From contig JALJEE010002335.1 in NCBI GenBank assembly GCA_023231475.1, positions 46,741 to 110,740 of the forward strand: a DNA stretch of 64,000 nucleotides, given 5' to 3'. This stretch comes from Seison nebaliae (taxonomy: Eukaryota > Rotifera > Pararotatoria > Seisonacea > Seisonidae). A program made the translations under genes and the position numbers. Of the stretch, positions 50,501-60,825 are shown one piece after another. The notes beneath the pieces are model-generated. The model ran no database searches. It was not told where the DNA came from and saw only the letters and a program-made list of their open reading frames with translations. Each line of letters begins with the position of its first letter. Position 1 is the stretch's first letter.

Positions 50501-52945
50501 CACCACAAGCACCACCAACATGATCGTTAGCCGATTTCTTACCCTTATCTTTACCTTTTCCTTTACCCTTATCTTTACCCTTTCCTTTGCCCTTTCCCTT
50601 ACCCTTATTTTTTCCCTTATCTTTTTTCTTTAGATTCGATTTCGGATTCTTTGACGAACTTCTCCTCTGGTCACTCTTTTTACTTTTCCTATTTGATTCT
50701 TCCGCTTTCTGATCGTGGGCGGTAACTCTCTTTCTAAGCGGCCGTTTCCTTCCTTTCGATTTCTGAGATTGTATCTTCAAATTTAAATATTATACAAATA
50801 AAATGTTCTTTATAATTATGAATACTAACACTTCCCTCGTATGGCTTGCATGGAGTGGATCCATCTGAAAACAATTCCGAAAAGTTTCAAAAGAAGTAAA
50901 GATATTAAAGAACCTGTAAGTTTGTAGATAGTGTAGAATAAAAGGAATGTACCAAAATAAAGAACAACATTCACAATATGTATTTGACATAAAAGTAAAC
51001 TATTGGATATGATGGCTAATAGTGGTACTATCGGCATAATACCCAACGGTAGGACATGTGAGTGTTTTTCATTAACACATTCATATCTTATGTGAAGATA
51101 AATGAGAGCAACAATGACGATACTGCAAGATGTAGTGATGAATACAAAAACCATAATACCGATGAAAGACGATAAAATATTATAAATATGATGTACCAAT
51201 GCAATAATAAATATTAATATAACAATTGCAGTTATAACGGCTGTCTCCAAAGGACTTTTTCTTACGAAACAATTGCCTACTGTATCAGACGGTGGAATAT
51301 CGAATAATTCCGCCTGAATTGTTTCTTCGAAATGACAAGCTGCATTTCTAGATGTAATAGAACTCAAGTACCTGTTACGTTTCTCATCAATAACCGCCTT
51401 ACTCGTATTATTATTATTATTATTATTCAAATTATTATTATAATTCATATTATTCCCACTTTTATTAACTTTTTTGGGAGCGGACTTCGATTTCGATTTA
51501 TCCGTTTTTTTATTAGGAGATTTTTTGGCGTCGGATTTCTTACTATTTTTCCCACCCTTCTTATATTGTTCCTCTCCTAAAGTGTAGTTTGTGGACGTAC
51601 TTCCACTTTTAGTACGCCCACTTTTAGAACTTTTACCGCCGGAAGAAGAATAATAAGTACTTCTTCTGCTGCTACTCCCCCGTTCATCATATTCACAAAG
51701 ACATGCTTGAGGCGGATTTCGTTCATTCAATCTTATGATAATAGTTCCAACAGAAACTAAAATCCCAACGAACAATGAGTGAATAACAACGAACGCTATT
51801 AATCGTCGATAATCGATAAACATTGAAAATACGGTTAATAAAACTGCGTAAAAGGTGAAAGGTGCCGCTTCGAAATATTGTTCGAAAGGTCCAACTGCCT
51901 GAAATGGAAATCTTAACACATCTAAAGTGTTATGAATATTAATCAAATGTTTTTGCCATGTAATATATTGGATACATCCGAAAAGGAATGTAAAGAGAGG
52001 TAACAAACAACCAAATATACGCAACTTCGCAATTTCATCGTTGAAAAGATAAAGCCATGCAAATGGAACTATATCATCATTAACCATCCAAGGAGATAGA
52101 ACCAACAGACCACCCACGGCAAATGTAAAAATTATTGTACCAACAAACAAAGTTATCATAATTGCCGACATAATTGTTCTGCGATTGACTCGAACGACTC
52201 TAGGTGAAAGAAGAATGATATCGAATCCAACATAAGCCATCACAGCGAGAGTGGAACCTTCCAATAATGTGTTAATCGAATATGGGATTTGTGAAGTTTT
52301 AAATTCTGTCCTATACTCTGAATAAAAATAACACATAAAAGTAAGAAATATAATGATGAGGAGGTCGACTCCCACCATTACCGAATGGAAATAATCCATT
52401 ACTCTCATATGGACACATGCATAAGGAATGATAATCATTAAAAAGAAGATTGAATACCAATTCAGAGGAACTTGGAAGATGAAAAGATATTTATGTGCTG
52501 TCGCTTGATTATGTTCATTCATCTGATTCCGATAATTACCGTGATTCGCTTCGTCACAATAGAAGATAAACGCATGGACAAATATGGCGGTTATGATTGT
52601 CATTGTCAATTGAATGAGTGTGGACATTGTCAATCCCATGACTCGACCATACATTGCACGAATGATGGTGGAAGAACCTCCGTATGGTGTAGCAAACGCG
52701 AAATATTCTAAGTAACATAATGCCGTCAGAAACATACAGATAGCAGCTAGTATGTAACAGAGATACGTCATAGGACCTACAATTATATTAATGAATTATA
52801 TTATAGAATAATTTAGGGAACCAGAATATTCAATGATGGCCAATCCACTATTAATGTAGACACCGGTGCCAATCATCGAGCCAACTCCTACCGATGTCAA
52901 ACGTACAGCTGAACATGGGTAAAATGGAGAACTTAATATCCCCAT
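47598..52945 (-). CDS. Giant CAT-like amino-acid transporter with a roughly 1,060-residue repetitive cytoplasmic tail
   Basis: Four exons (52945-52822, 52776-50914, 50864-50830, 50774-47598) give 1,732 residues. The N-terminal 674 form an APC-superfamily transporter. Helix 1 retains VGVGSMIGTGVYINSGLA, and later segments LAVMAYVGFDII and KAAPFTFYAVLL-like sequence recall SLC7 CAT proteins. The protein aligns with the two transporter copies at 21.7-28 kb. The tail starts with basic and KGKG repeats and then holds about six units of roughly 75 residues. Each unit has an HVAKE-x4-D-x2-LE-like core, PRRLREID, a PIPxNSS stretch, and ET-x2-RTK. The large last exon has no ATG for about 120 codons and its 5' edge lies 55 nt from exon 3, with a 35-nt exon keeping the phase. 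That is why I join it to the transporter instead of calling a separate gene. The alternative is a 692-residue transporter ending at 50825. Confidence 0.72.
47900..49980 (-). repeat. Degenerate protein repeats of the transporter tail
   Basis: The coding strand repeats a module of about 75 codons, with HAAKEG, HVAKEG, HIAKEG, HVAKQE, VAAKEE and HVGKMG marking successive copies. Seven or eight NSS/KSS-x-E-x3-ET boxes occur because one section (about 48780-49020) repeats only half of the unit. Confidence 0.65.
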
Positions 52946-53049
52946 TTTATCAAATACGAACTCTCGTCAATTCTTAACAATATAAAATTTTTATTTTCCC
53001 TTTCAAAATTAATGAAGAAATTGCGAGGAATAAGAACAGTGTGCATTTA

Positions 53050-56000
53050 TTAACTATTAAATGGTAAATAATTGTTTAAAGCAAACAATTCTTTCAACGG
53101 TCTAATTCCTCTTTCAATGTATTGTTCCATTTCGCTAACTGTAGAATCATTACCAATTTTTTCCATTTGTGTTTCCACCAATATTTCACAAATATTATCA
53201 ATTGCACGATTTACAATCGCCTGAGTGAACACTAACATACGTTCTCGGAAACGTAAATGTTCAATTTCAAATATTCGTCGTTTCAACTTATCTGGATTGT
53301 CTTCTTGGGCGCCTAATTCGCCCAATTTCAAGAAACTGTCATCAGGCAAATCTCCAAGACTTTCTTTAAATGATGCCGATGACCGAGATTTGTCGCGTTG
53401 ACTCGCCGATTTCGGAGATTTGAAATTTTTCTAAAATAATTCACGTCTCATTAATAAAATCGTAATAACAAAAATTACTGAGGATTTCTGAGCTTTGCCT
53501 TTCTCAAATTTCTTTGTTGGTGCATCGTGTTCAGTTGGTGGTTTTTTCTTCATTAATTCACTTTCCCAAGATTCCCATACTTAATAATAATTTAAATTAA
53601 TAACAGTATTAATTAACAGAAAGATTAAAATAAGTTGAACCTAAATCAGCTGTCGGAAAATGATCATCAATTATCAAATCGATAATTTGAGTACTGAAAA
53701 CAATGTTGTTGGAGAAGTCGAGACCTTTCATTTGAAATAAACTAGGAGAACTATCTTTTTTTTGTGTAGCAGTGATTATATCTTCAATTACATTTATTGG
53801 AATAACAGTTCTACTCGGGTTGTATCCAGTATGAATACGAACTAATTGTCCAAATTCACTCACTTTATCAATCGCATTACATAAAACTTGATATCTGTTA
53901 AATTTGAAATTAAAACATAAACGTATTTCAAATAAATTAAAAATTATTTCTAACACAGCGAATGTGCCAATATCCATTTTGCATTTAGGTATTCTTTCAT
54001 GTAATTCTATCTCGTTTTGTACTAATTTTTCCAATAAATAATTCTTTCTCACGTCGTGGCCAACAATCGCTCTTATCAAATCTTTTAAACATCGTAGATC
54101 ATAATTCCATTTCGGTATGTGTTCCTCCTTAATTTGAGAGTCTCTCGGCAATACATCGACATCTGTTTGATGGAATAAAATTTGACGAAATTTTTAAAAT
54201 ATTAATTTTACCTATAATTTCCGAAGTTGCTTTTGGCACTTCTTCGACTATTTCCATTTCTGTCAATTCTTCTTGATCATATATTTTTGAAACTAAATGT
54301 GCAAATCAAGTAATTTCTAATTAACTGATTATAAAACTGAACTTCTTGCTAATTTCACTTCGTTATGAGTAATTGGCTGCATCGTCATTTCGAGGAGATT
54401 ATTTATCTTTTCCGATTTGGTATTTGGAAAGATTGTGGATTGATCCGCTTTCATAAGCTCCATATAAATTTCATTGATATTCTCAATGACTTCAGAATTA
54501 TAAAAGAGATATGGATTCTTAGTACGGAACAAATCCTCTTCCGTCAGATATCTCTCAATTGGAGTACTGGGACGTTGTTTAATTCGGAGACTGTTGATGA
54601 TACCATGTACTACTTCACGACAAATCGATTCTGCTTCATATTTCAGAATTTTCTGTTCTATTCGATTTTGTCCTAAAGTATCTTGGGTTTTAGACATTGC
54701 TAATCCTCTCAAAATTACGATAATTGGCGCTCCATTCTCTAAAACTGGTGATGTATCTAACGTCCATCTTTCGATATAGACACCAGCCTCCTTTGAACAA
54801 AATACAAAATGTTTGTTCTTTGTTTCACCCGGACGTATTACCTCTTGAAAAATATTATGAGGAATCTAATTAAGGGATATATTGAGGAAAAAACCTTGTC
54901 TCCCATCGAAATAGAATCGTTGAATTTGATGGAAATTAGTTAAATTTCTATTACCTGCCTAATATATATTTATAGATTTAAATATATTAATCTAAAAATT
55001 ATAGAACCATCCACTTGAAATGTATAGTCGTATTTCCCACATTTCTCAACACAGCTGTCTTATGCGCTTTCGTGCCAATCATCGTTTCGAAGTTAATTCT
55101 TGTTTCATTACCCGCTTTCGAACTTGGATCTGCTTCCTTCCACTCAAATAACTTACTCTCCAAAATCAATGCAGGATAATCTCGAGTAGAAAAGAATTCT
55201 TCACCATCAATTACTCTTAAATCAATTGCACTCTTCAAAATTACAATAAATCATCTATTACACAACTTATAATAGTTAACTGGCATATGAGTTTTAATTC
55301 CAATCATCTTTGAGAAATCCTGACTATTTGAAGAAAGAATTGATGAAACATTATCGAATTATGAATAATAACGAATTCTTTTTTGAAGGAGGTAATGACG
55401 ATTCACTATTGGAATTGTTTCAAATGTAACAAAAATTTAAAGTTATAAGAAAATCATAACCTATAGGTTGGCATTGGTTCAGAATCGGAACCTATTCAAA
55501 CAAAGTTCTTTTCAATACTCAATTCGGAAAATTCAATAAACTTGAAGAATCGTGATCAAGCATTGAGTTAGAAGGGAATTGTTGTGAATTACTCCAAGAA
55601 TTCTTCAACGACACCGGATCACCAAGGATCGAATGAGAAACGATTTTACCGTCGTAATCGAATCTAATTCCTTGAACTGCATTTTCTAATTGATTCTTTA
55701 TTGCTTTTGTTACTCCTCCACTCGCCGCCTACAAACGAGAGAAATTTAAATTGAATTTGTTGAATTATATTACGGTGAACTTGTCGTAATTCTTTTGTTG
55801 GCGGACTCTGATAGAATAAATGTGGAGGAATTAACTTCGAATCAATGGGAGCAAATTTGGCAATTTGAATTTTATTACTTGAATTAAATTGGAAATAAAA
55901 TTATTCGAAAAACGAAAGAATCATTAATTGAAACCGTTCATTTTGAGCTAATCCTGTGATATCTTTCTTTACAAAATAAGTTGTTTTTCCTTTCGCCTTT

Positions 56001-56243
56001 TCCTTCTCCGAATTTGGTCTTAACTATAAATTTAACAAGATTAACATTTGATATAATGAGCAATTAAGTAACATTTGCTAATTTAGCTTCATTAATTTTC
56101 AATTCGTTTAAACTGTCCCGATTTACTTTATATTGAAGTTTTGGAGATTTAGGACTAATCGGTGATACGGCATCTTTTATGAATATAGATTAGAGTCCAT
56201 GTCCATAAAACAGAGTCGTTTAACCTGGCTTTAGATTAATCAT
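53050..56243 (-). CDS. MYCBPAP: MYCBP-associated protein (sperm/cilium protein)
   Basis: Sixteen exons encode 811 residues in consistent phase: 56243-56225, 56173-56073, 56023-55914, 55877-55781, 55728-55542, 55491-55461, 55405-55373, 55323-55281, 55232-55008, 54958-54895, 54843-54343, 54292-54212, 54162-53955, 53894-53641, 53579-53479, 53430-53050. The MYCBPAP core is clear: VLRNVGNTTIHFKW, QRFYFDGRQEVIRPGETK, an SKEAGVYIERWTL strand series typical of an MSP/ASH-like fold, and RPSTPIERYLTEEDLFRTKN. The C-terminal third contains a charged linker (KKPPTEHDAP) and helices. Human MYCBPAP is testis-enriched and linked to sperm and ciliary axonemes. A near-ideal X-box lies 48 bp upstream of the ATG. 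The first exon (19 nt) is the least certain; its only support is phase and the following intron. Confidence 0.9.
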
Positions 56244-56290
56244 CTTTCACTGAATAGTAGTAATTTAGTAGTCTTAAATAGATTGTAACT

Positions 56291-56304
56291 ATCTCCATGG
56301 CAAC
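56291..56304. promoter_or_regulatory. X-box (RFX site) of MYCBPAP
   Basis: ATCTCCATGGCAAC satisfies the X-box consensus RYYNYY-N2-RRNRAC exactly and equals the ideal palindrome at 11 of 14 positions. It is 48-61 bp upstream of the MYCBPAP ATG, the expected place for RFX control of a ciliary gene. Confidence 0.55.
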
Positions 56305-56410
56305 CAACTAAATATTGTAAGTATAAATTTTAATTCACTTCCCACTTCTTAAATTAATGCAAGTATTTGAATGTGTTAACGTTTTTGAAAAGTAAGTTTA
56401 ATCAAAATTT

Positions 56411-58063
56411 TTATTTCCACATTAAATGATTCAATAAACACTTAGGATTTGCATTCAATATTGTCAAACTTAAAGACTTTTTAAAATAATTCATTAAAGT
56501 TTTCTTCGATGATTCTCCAAATATTATTACCTAAATATAGTATTATGTGTAATAAAATGAAGTAAATAGAAATATACCTTCCATTGAAACTCTTCAAAAT
56601 TTTCATATAATAATTTGAATTGGCTCATAAACGTATCGATATTGGAAGACGAAAAGAAAACCATGATGGAACGATTCCAATTGTTTATTTTTTTAATTTC
56701 ATTTATCAAATTCGGATTTGGAATAGTTTCATACGCTGTAAACTTCTCCACTTCAACTAAAAAAAATAATTTTTCGTTTAAAAACATTCTAAAAAACTGT
56801 TCGGATTCAACTGTGTTCGAAATTCATCATTAGCCAATTGACTGGATGGATAGAGTAGTTTATAATTTTTTCCTCGTAATGCTAAGAAAATAAGAATGGT
56901 GAAATATTAAATAAAAAAACTTGAATTAATTTTCTTGATCAAATCGTCTCTACAACTACAGTCAAATCCAAAAACTAAATCTCTGTCGATTTCTTTTAAT
57001 TGATCGACTAAATCAGAAAGAATGATAAAAAACTAAAAAAGAAAAAACGCTAACGGACATATTCACCAGTAATTGATGAAACCACAAAACAGAATTTATT
57101 CTTCAAATTAACATTTTTCGCGGACTTCAAACAATCAACCGATCGTTTACTTGTGAAAATAAATCCATTCATTTCCTCCATCTTTCATAAGATAAATCAT
57201 TAAAATTACTCAAATTATTTGTAAAAAATGAGAATTGAAACTTTGAGAAATCTCTCTTCTATTTCATGTACGAGATATCGAAATTCGATTGTCTCAATCG
57301 ATCCACTATTGACAAAATGGAAATTTTTTAAAAGTGACAAATATTCGTCATTTCCGTTAAGTGATGATTTGATGAGATAAATTGGAGTATCGATTCGAAT
57401 ATAATAATGTAAGAGAGTGGAAGTTGAGCCACTAACACCTCCAAAAGTAAATTTATTTGTATTCTTTAATTTTGTTAGGAAATGGAAACGATCCGTTTCT
57501 GCGAATATTTTCGATAATTCATTCGCTGTCCAATTGAGTGATGCAATGATGAATTGATATTTAAAATATGAATTAGTTATTCTTTTAATGAAAGTTACAT
57601 AATGTTTAATCAATTCTTTTTTCGATGAAATCGCATCAAATGTTCCCATATCGATTAAAAGCAAATTTGTATATCGATGAGAATCGATGAAACTGTCAAT
57701 ACTTTCATCAGATGTCACATCTACAACATTTAGTTGGATATTTGAATTACAATTGATTCGTGCTTTATCTATCGCCTTCTGACAATAATCTATTCCAATT
57801 ATCTCAATTGTCTTATTCATTCTCTTATTCATTTCATGAATAAGAGAACAAAACTGACCTTCTCCACATCCAATATCGATTATTGTCAAATCATTCGAAC
57901 ATTCTTCTATGATTCCACCAACACAATTCTTCAATTCATCAACTACATCACTTTCGAACCAATGATTCAATTCGTCATTATTAGACCCAATGAACTGTTC
58001 CGTATAAACTTCATCCCAATAAGTCTTATCAGCTAATCCTGTATATTGCCACTCATCCCCCAT
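56411..58063 (-). CDS. Fusion of EEF1AKMT2 (METTL10)-like methyltransferase and uroporphyrinogen-III synthase
   Basis: Six exons (58063-57242, 57181-57067, 57007-56921, 56881-56798, 56756-56578, 56530-56411) encode 468 residues. Residues 1-223 are a SAM methyltransferase of the EEF1AKMT2 type: TYWDEVYTEQF, motif I IIDIGCGEGQ (61-70), acidic D92 in IGIDYCQKAI, IDMGTFDAIS (137-146), SLNWTANEL and KFTFGGVSGS. That family methylates a lysine of elongation factor eEF1A. From about 225 the protein continues without a break into uroporphyrinogen-III synthase sequence: TPIYLIKSSL, NGFIFTSKRSVD, FCFVV, LLYPSSQL, EKFTAYETIPNP, IMVFFSSSNID and VIIFGESSKKTL. These parallel the order of human UROS motifs LLLKDA, GLIFTSPRAVE, VYVVGNAT, LLFPCGNL, VYQTV, ITFFSPSG and AAIGPTTARAL. 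UROS cyclises hydroxymethylbilane in haem synthesis. The joint lies inside exon 1, with no intervening stop or start. Confidence 0.85.
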
Positions 58064-58463
58064 TTAATTCATTCACCAACTTTAATCGAATTTCAAATTT
58101 CAAATTCTCCATGAAGACGCAGTGGAAATAACGATATACTATTGAAATAGAAAGCTTAAATTGTACTCAATTGAGAGTCAGAATATTCATTTATTTAGTA
58201 TTAATAAAAATATTAATTATAAAAAAATTCTTTCGATTGTCAACATTACACGTAGCATTACTTTAGAAACTTCTTATAATGATAAAATGTTCATAATCTC
58301 AATCGAGTACTATAATGACATCAATAGGAAAAACAAAACACTTAATAAAATTAATTATCCCAATTTTTTTTAATGAAAATTACAGTCGGTTATCTTAATT
58401 CATTTTTGATTTACCTCCAGGGGATTTGATACTATAAATAAAAAAAATAAAATTTTTTTAAAA
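58064..58463. other. Intergenic region between the fusion gene and the basic secreted protein
   Basis: About 400 bp, AT-rich. The 70-codon plus-strand frame at 58161-58373 has no recognisable feature. It should contain the promoter of the fusion gene. Confidence 0.35.
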
Positions 58464-59279
58464 TCATTTTCTTCGTTTCTTGGAGTTTCTCTTCCCATTT
58501 TTAGTATTGTTCCGACTCTTTCCATTACCTGTTCTTCCCCGTCGCTTACCACTGCCATTCTTATTCTTTCCATTATTTATCTTCCTTCGTCCTTTACTGG
58601 TGCTATTTTTGCTCCATCTATTACTTGTCTTGCTTCGTCCTTTACTTGTACCATTTTTGCTCCATCTATTACCTGTCTTTCTCCTTCCTTTACTACTACC
58701 ATTCTTACTCTTTCCATTATTTGTCTTGCTTCGTCCTTTACCAGTACCATTTTTACTTCTTCCATTATTTGTTTTTCCAGGTCTTTTACCAGTACTGCGA
58801 CTGTTATTTGAAAGACTTACTTCATTGTTAACTGACAGATTTAAACTGAAAGTACCGTATTGGATGGTTGTTGTGGTTTTTTCCAATTCTTCACTACGAA
58901 CTTGCGTTAAAGTCGATGTAGATATTATTGGAGTTAGGGAATTAAATTTCGAAGTTTCTGTCGTTAATCTTGAGGTGGTCGAAATATTTAACGGGAGAGT
59001 AGTCAAACCATTTGTTGTCAACAATTGTGTTTTTGTTTTGGTATTTTCGACAGTGCAGAAAATATCAACCATGATTGATGGCATATCTAACATTTCCTCG
59101 CAAGATCTTGGTTCGTTAAGCTCACCTTCAACTTGTATTTTAAGCAGTTTCAACGAATTTGATTCCACGAAAAACATGTTCATTTGAGATATATTGCTTT
59201 TGGGTGTCGGTATACTCCATTGGAAATGCGATGCTGATGCATAAGAAACTAATAGAATAAAATTTATAAACATAATCAT
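58464..59279 (-). CDS. Secreted protein with a basic tandem-repeat tail
   Basis: One exon encodes 271 residues. A signal peptide (about 1-16) is followed by a domain of about 70 residues with two cysteines (SCEEM and FCTV), then a Thr and Ser-rich linker, then a strongly basic tail from about 163. The tail is six imperfect 16-residue repeats of the type KGRSKTNNGKSKNGTS, ending in KKRRK. The first domain resembles that of the adjacent gene at 59612-59998 (shared pattern N-x-I-x2-hydrophobic-x-FF, a hydrophobic KI segment, SC, a final cysteine), so the two are probably tandem duplicates with different tails. A TATA box lies about 50 bp upstream. No named family is recognised. The antisense 235-codon frame is a shadow of the repeats. 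Confidence 0.65.
   Translation of the reverse strand: MIMFINFILLVSYASASHFQWSIPTPKSNISQMNMFFVESNSLKLLKIQVEGELNEPRSCEEMLDMPSIMVDIFCTVENTKTKTQLLTTNGLTTLPLNISTTSRLTTETSKFNSLTPIISTSTLTQVRSEELEKTTTTIQYGTFSLNLSVNNEVSLSNNSRSTGKRPGKTNNGRSKNGTGKGRSKTNNGKSKNGSSKGRRKTGNRWSKNGTSKGRSKTSNRWSKNSTSKGRRKINNGKNKNGSGKRRGRTGNGKSRNNTKNGKRNSKKRRK
58480..58800 (-). repeat. 48-bp coding tandem repeat
   Basis: About six degenerate 48-bp units encode the 16-residue Lys/Arg/Asn/Gly repeats of the secreted protein. Confidence 0.65.
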
Positions 59280-59325
59280 TTAAATTTTCTTTGATTCCCA
59301 AAACCGTCAACTTCTGACAGACTTT

Positions 59326-59335
59326 TATATAAAGA
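59326..59335 (-). promoter_or_regulatory. TATA box of the basic secreted protein gene
   Basis: On the minus strand TATATAAAAG lies about 50 bp upstream of the ATG at 59279. The small cysteine-rich gene also has a strong TATA-like box, suggesting a common promoter style for secreted products here. Confidence 0.5.
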
Positions 59336-59611
59336 ATGAAAGGCATTAAATCAACATAATAATTTCCTTTACCTATTAACATCATCATACCATTTACCAA
59401 AGGAAATGATTATAATTTGATGTAATAACTAATTTAATCAAAAAATTTGTTATTCAACAGCATAATTTGACGTCAGTATTGACTGAAGAAGAATTAGAAG
59501 GAGACAAATAAATAAATAAATATGAAATTTGTGCATTCTGTTTTAAATACTCTGAATAATTTTAAAAAATTAAATAATATGTTTATTATTATTTTCTATT
59601 TGGTAATCTCA

Positions 59612-59998
59612 TTACTTCCCGAAAATACCATCGATAATCTGTTCAATAAAACCTGGTTCATTTTCTGCATCGGTTTCATCATCGGCGTTACCATCGCCCA
59701 TTACTAATGATGGTATTGGTGGTGTTACGATAGGATCCAGGAATGAAATTGAACATTCACCTTCAAAGATTATATTACCATTTGAAATTAGATCGCTGCA
59801 TGAACTGTAATGCATTTGGTTCTTCAGTCGAATTGCAGATATTTTATATTCCGATCTACTTTCTTTATTTATAAAAAATTCAATGTTGTCAATATCATTT
59901 TTGTTCACGTCGAATGTTAGATATCTCAAGAAACAATAAGACTGTTTAACGAATATTAAACAACAGAGAAAAAGACTGTATCTCAAAAACAAATTCAT
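59612..59998 (-). CDS. Small secreted protein with an acidic tail, related to its neighbour
   Basis: One exon encodes 128 residues. The signal peptide is about 1-22 (ending VKQSYC), followed by FLRYLTFDVNKNDIDNIEFF, a KISAIRLKN segment, SCSDL and GECSI. The spacing of these elements parallels the domain of the gene at 58464-59279, on the same strand 332 bp away. The tail differs: it is acidic (DGNADDETDAENEP) and ends in a short hydrophobic helix. Function is unknown. Because the coding region is short and lacks a named family, the call rests on the signal peptide, intact frame and paralogy. Confidence 0.6.
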   Translation of the reverse strand: MNLFLRYSLFLCCLIFVKQSYCFLRYLTFDVNKNDIDNIEFFINKESRSEYKISAIRLKNQMHYSSCSDLISNGNIIFEGECSISFLDPIVTPPIPSLVMGDGNADDETDAENEPGFIEQIIDGIFGK

Positions 59999-60825
59999 CG
60001 TTTTAGAATTTTTTTAAATTTATTAAATCTGTTGATTGCCAAAGTTTGCTTGAGTTTGCGAAAATTATTCAATTTTCTTCCTTACCCAATATATGTTGCC
60101 GAGCTCAAGGAAATAGAATTATAAGTGCAAATAACTTTTTTGAATTGGCTGTTCTTTTTAGTTCCTCTCTAAAATTGGAAAAAATAAAATTAAATATAAC
60201 TCTATACAAAATTTTCCAAATAATTATATACACTTCTTACTCGTAGACAGTACTTGGAAAATAATTAAAAACAAATGTAGTTTGATACGTTGACGAAAAA
60301 TCCAATAATGATGTTCATTAAGGTTCCATTTTAGCTCTGACTATTGAGCAGAAAATGTTTTACTCATTTCCATTTTTCTTCCGCAATCGGTTGTTTGGGT
60401 CCTTTAGTCTTATGCGGATAATACGGTAATCAACAGCGAAAGAGCTATATTACAATTGTTAGTGTGAGAAGTGGTTTGTCTCAATTGTTTTGTTCAAAAA
60501 GCATCTAGAAATATTTGTTTTTTAGGCTGCCACAATGATAACACTGTACAACAAAAAAAAAGTAACGCAAAAATGAAACCTGTTTCTAGATCGGAATTTT
60601 CCTTAGATTACAAATATACTAACCAATTTTTTTGGGAGGTCGCAGTTTTTTCAGAAAAACCAATTTTCTAGTTCTGTGTTATATTTTTTTGAAATCGAAA
60701 ATTTTACCACTAATATTCAACCTTTTTCATTTATTTTTTATGGAGATTGTAGGAAATTAAAAGTAGTTTAGAAAATTGTTAATAAAGTATTATTTAAGTT
60801 TATAACAAGGTTAAGTATTTTAAGA
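59999..60825. other. AT-rich stretch without a supported gene
   Basis: Only short frames (66 codons at 60046-60246 and 60471-60671, +) without recognisable content. It lies between the secreted-protein pair and the broken retrotransposon. Confidence 0.4.

Noticed and set aside
47598-50780. Separate gene encoding a 1,060-residue Lys-rich protein
   Set aside because: The frame opens without an ATG for about 120 codons and begins one intron length from the transporter, with matching phase through a mini-exon; it is treated as the last exon of the transporter gene.
58480-59187. 235-codon plus-strand open frame
   Set aside because: It is the antisense of a repeat-rich secreted protein; its Leu/Pro-rich periodic sequence is a shadow of the Lys/Arg/Asn repeats.
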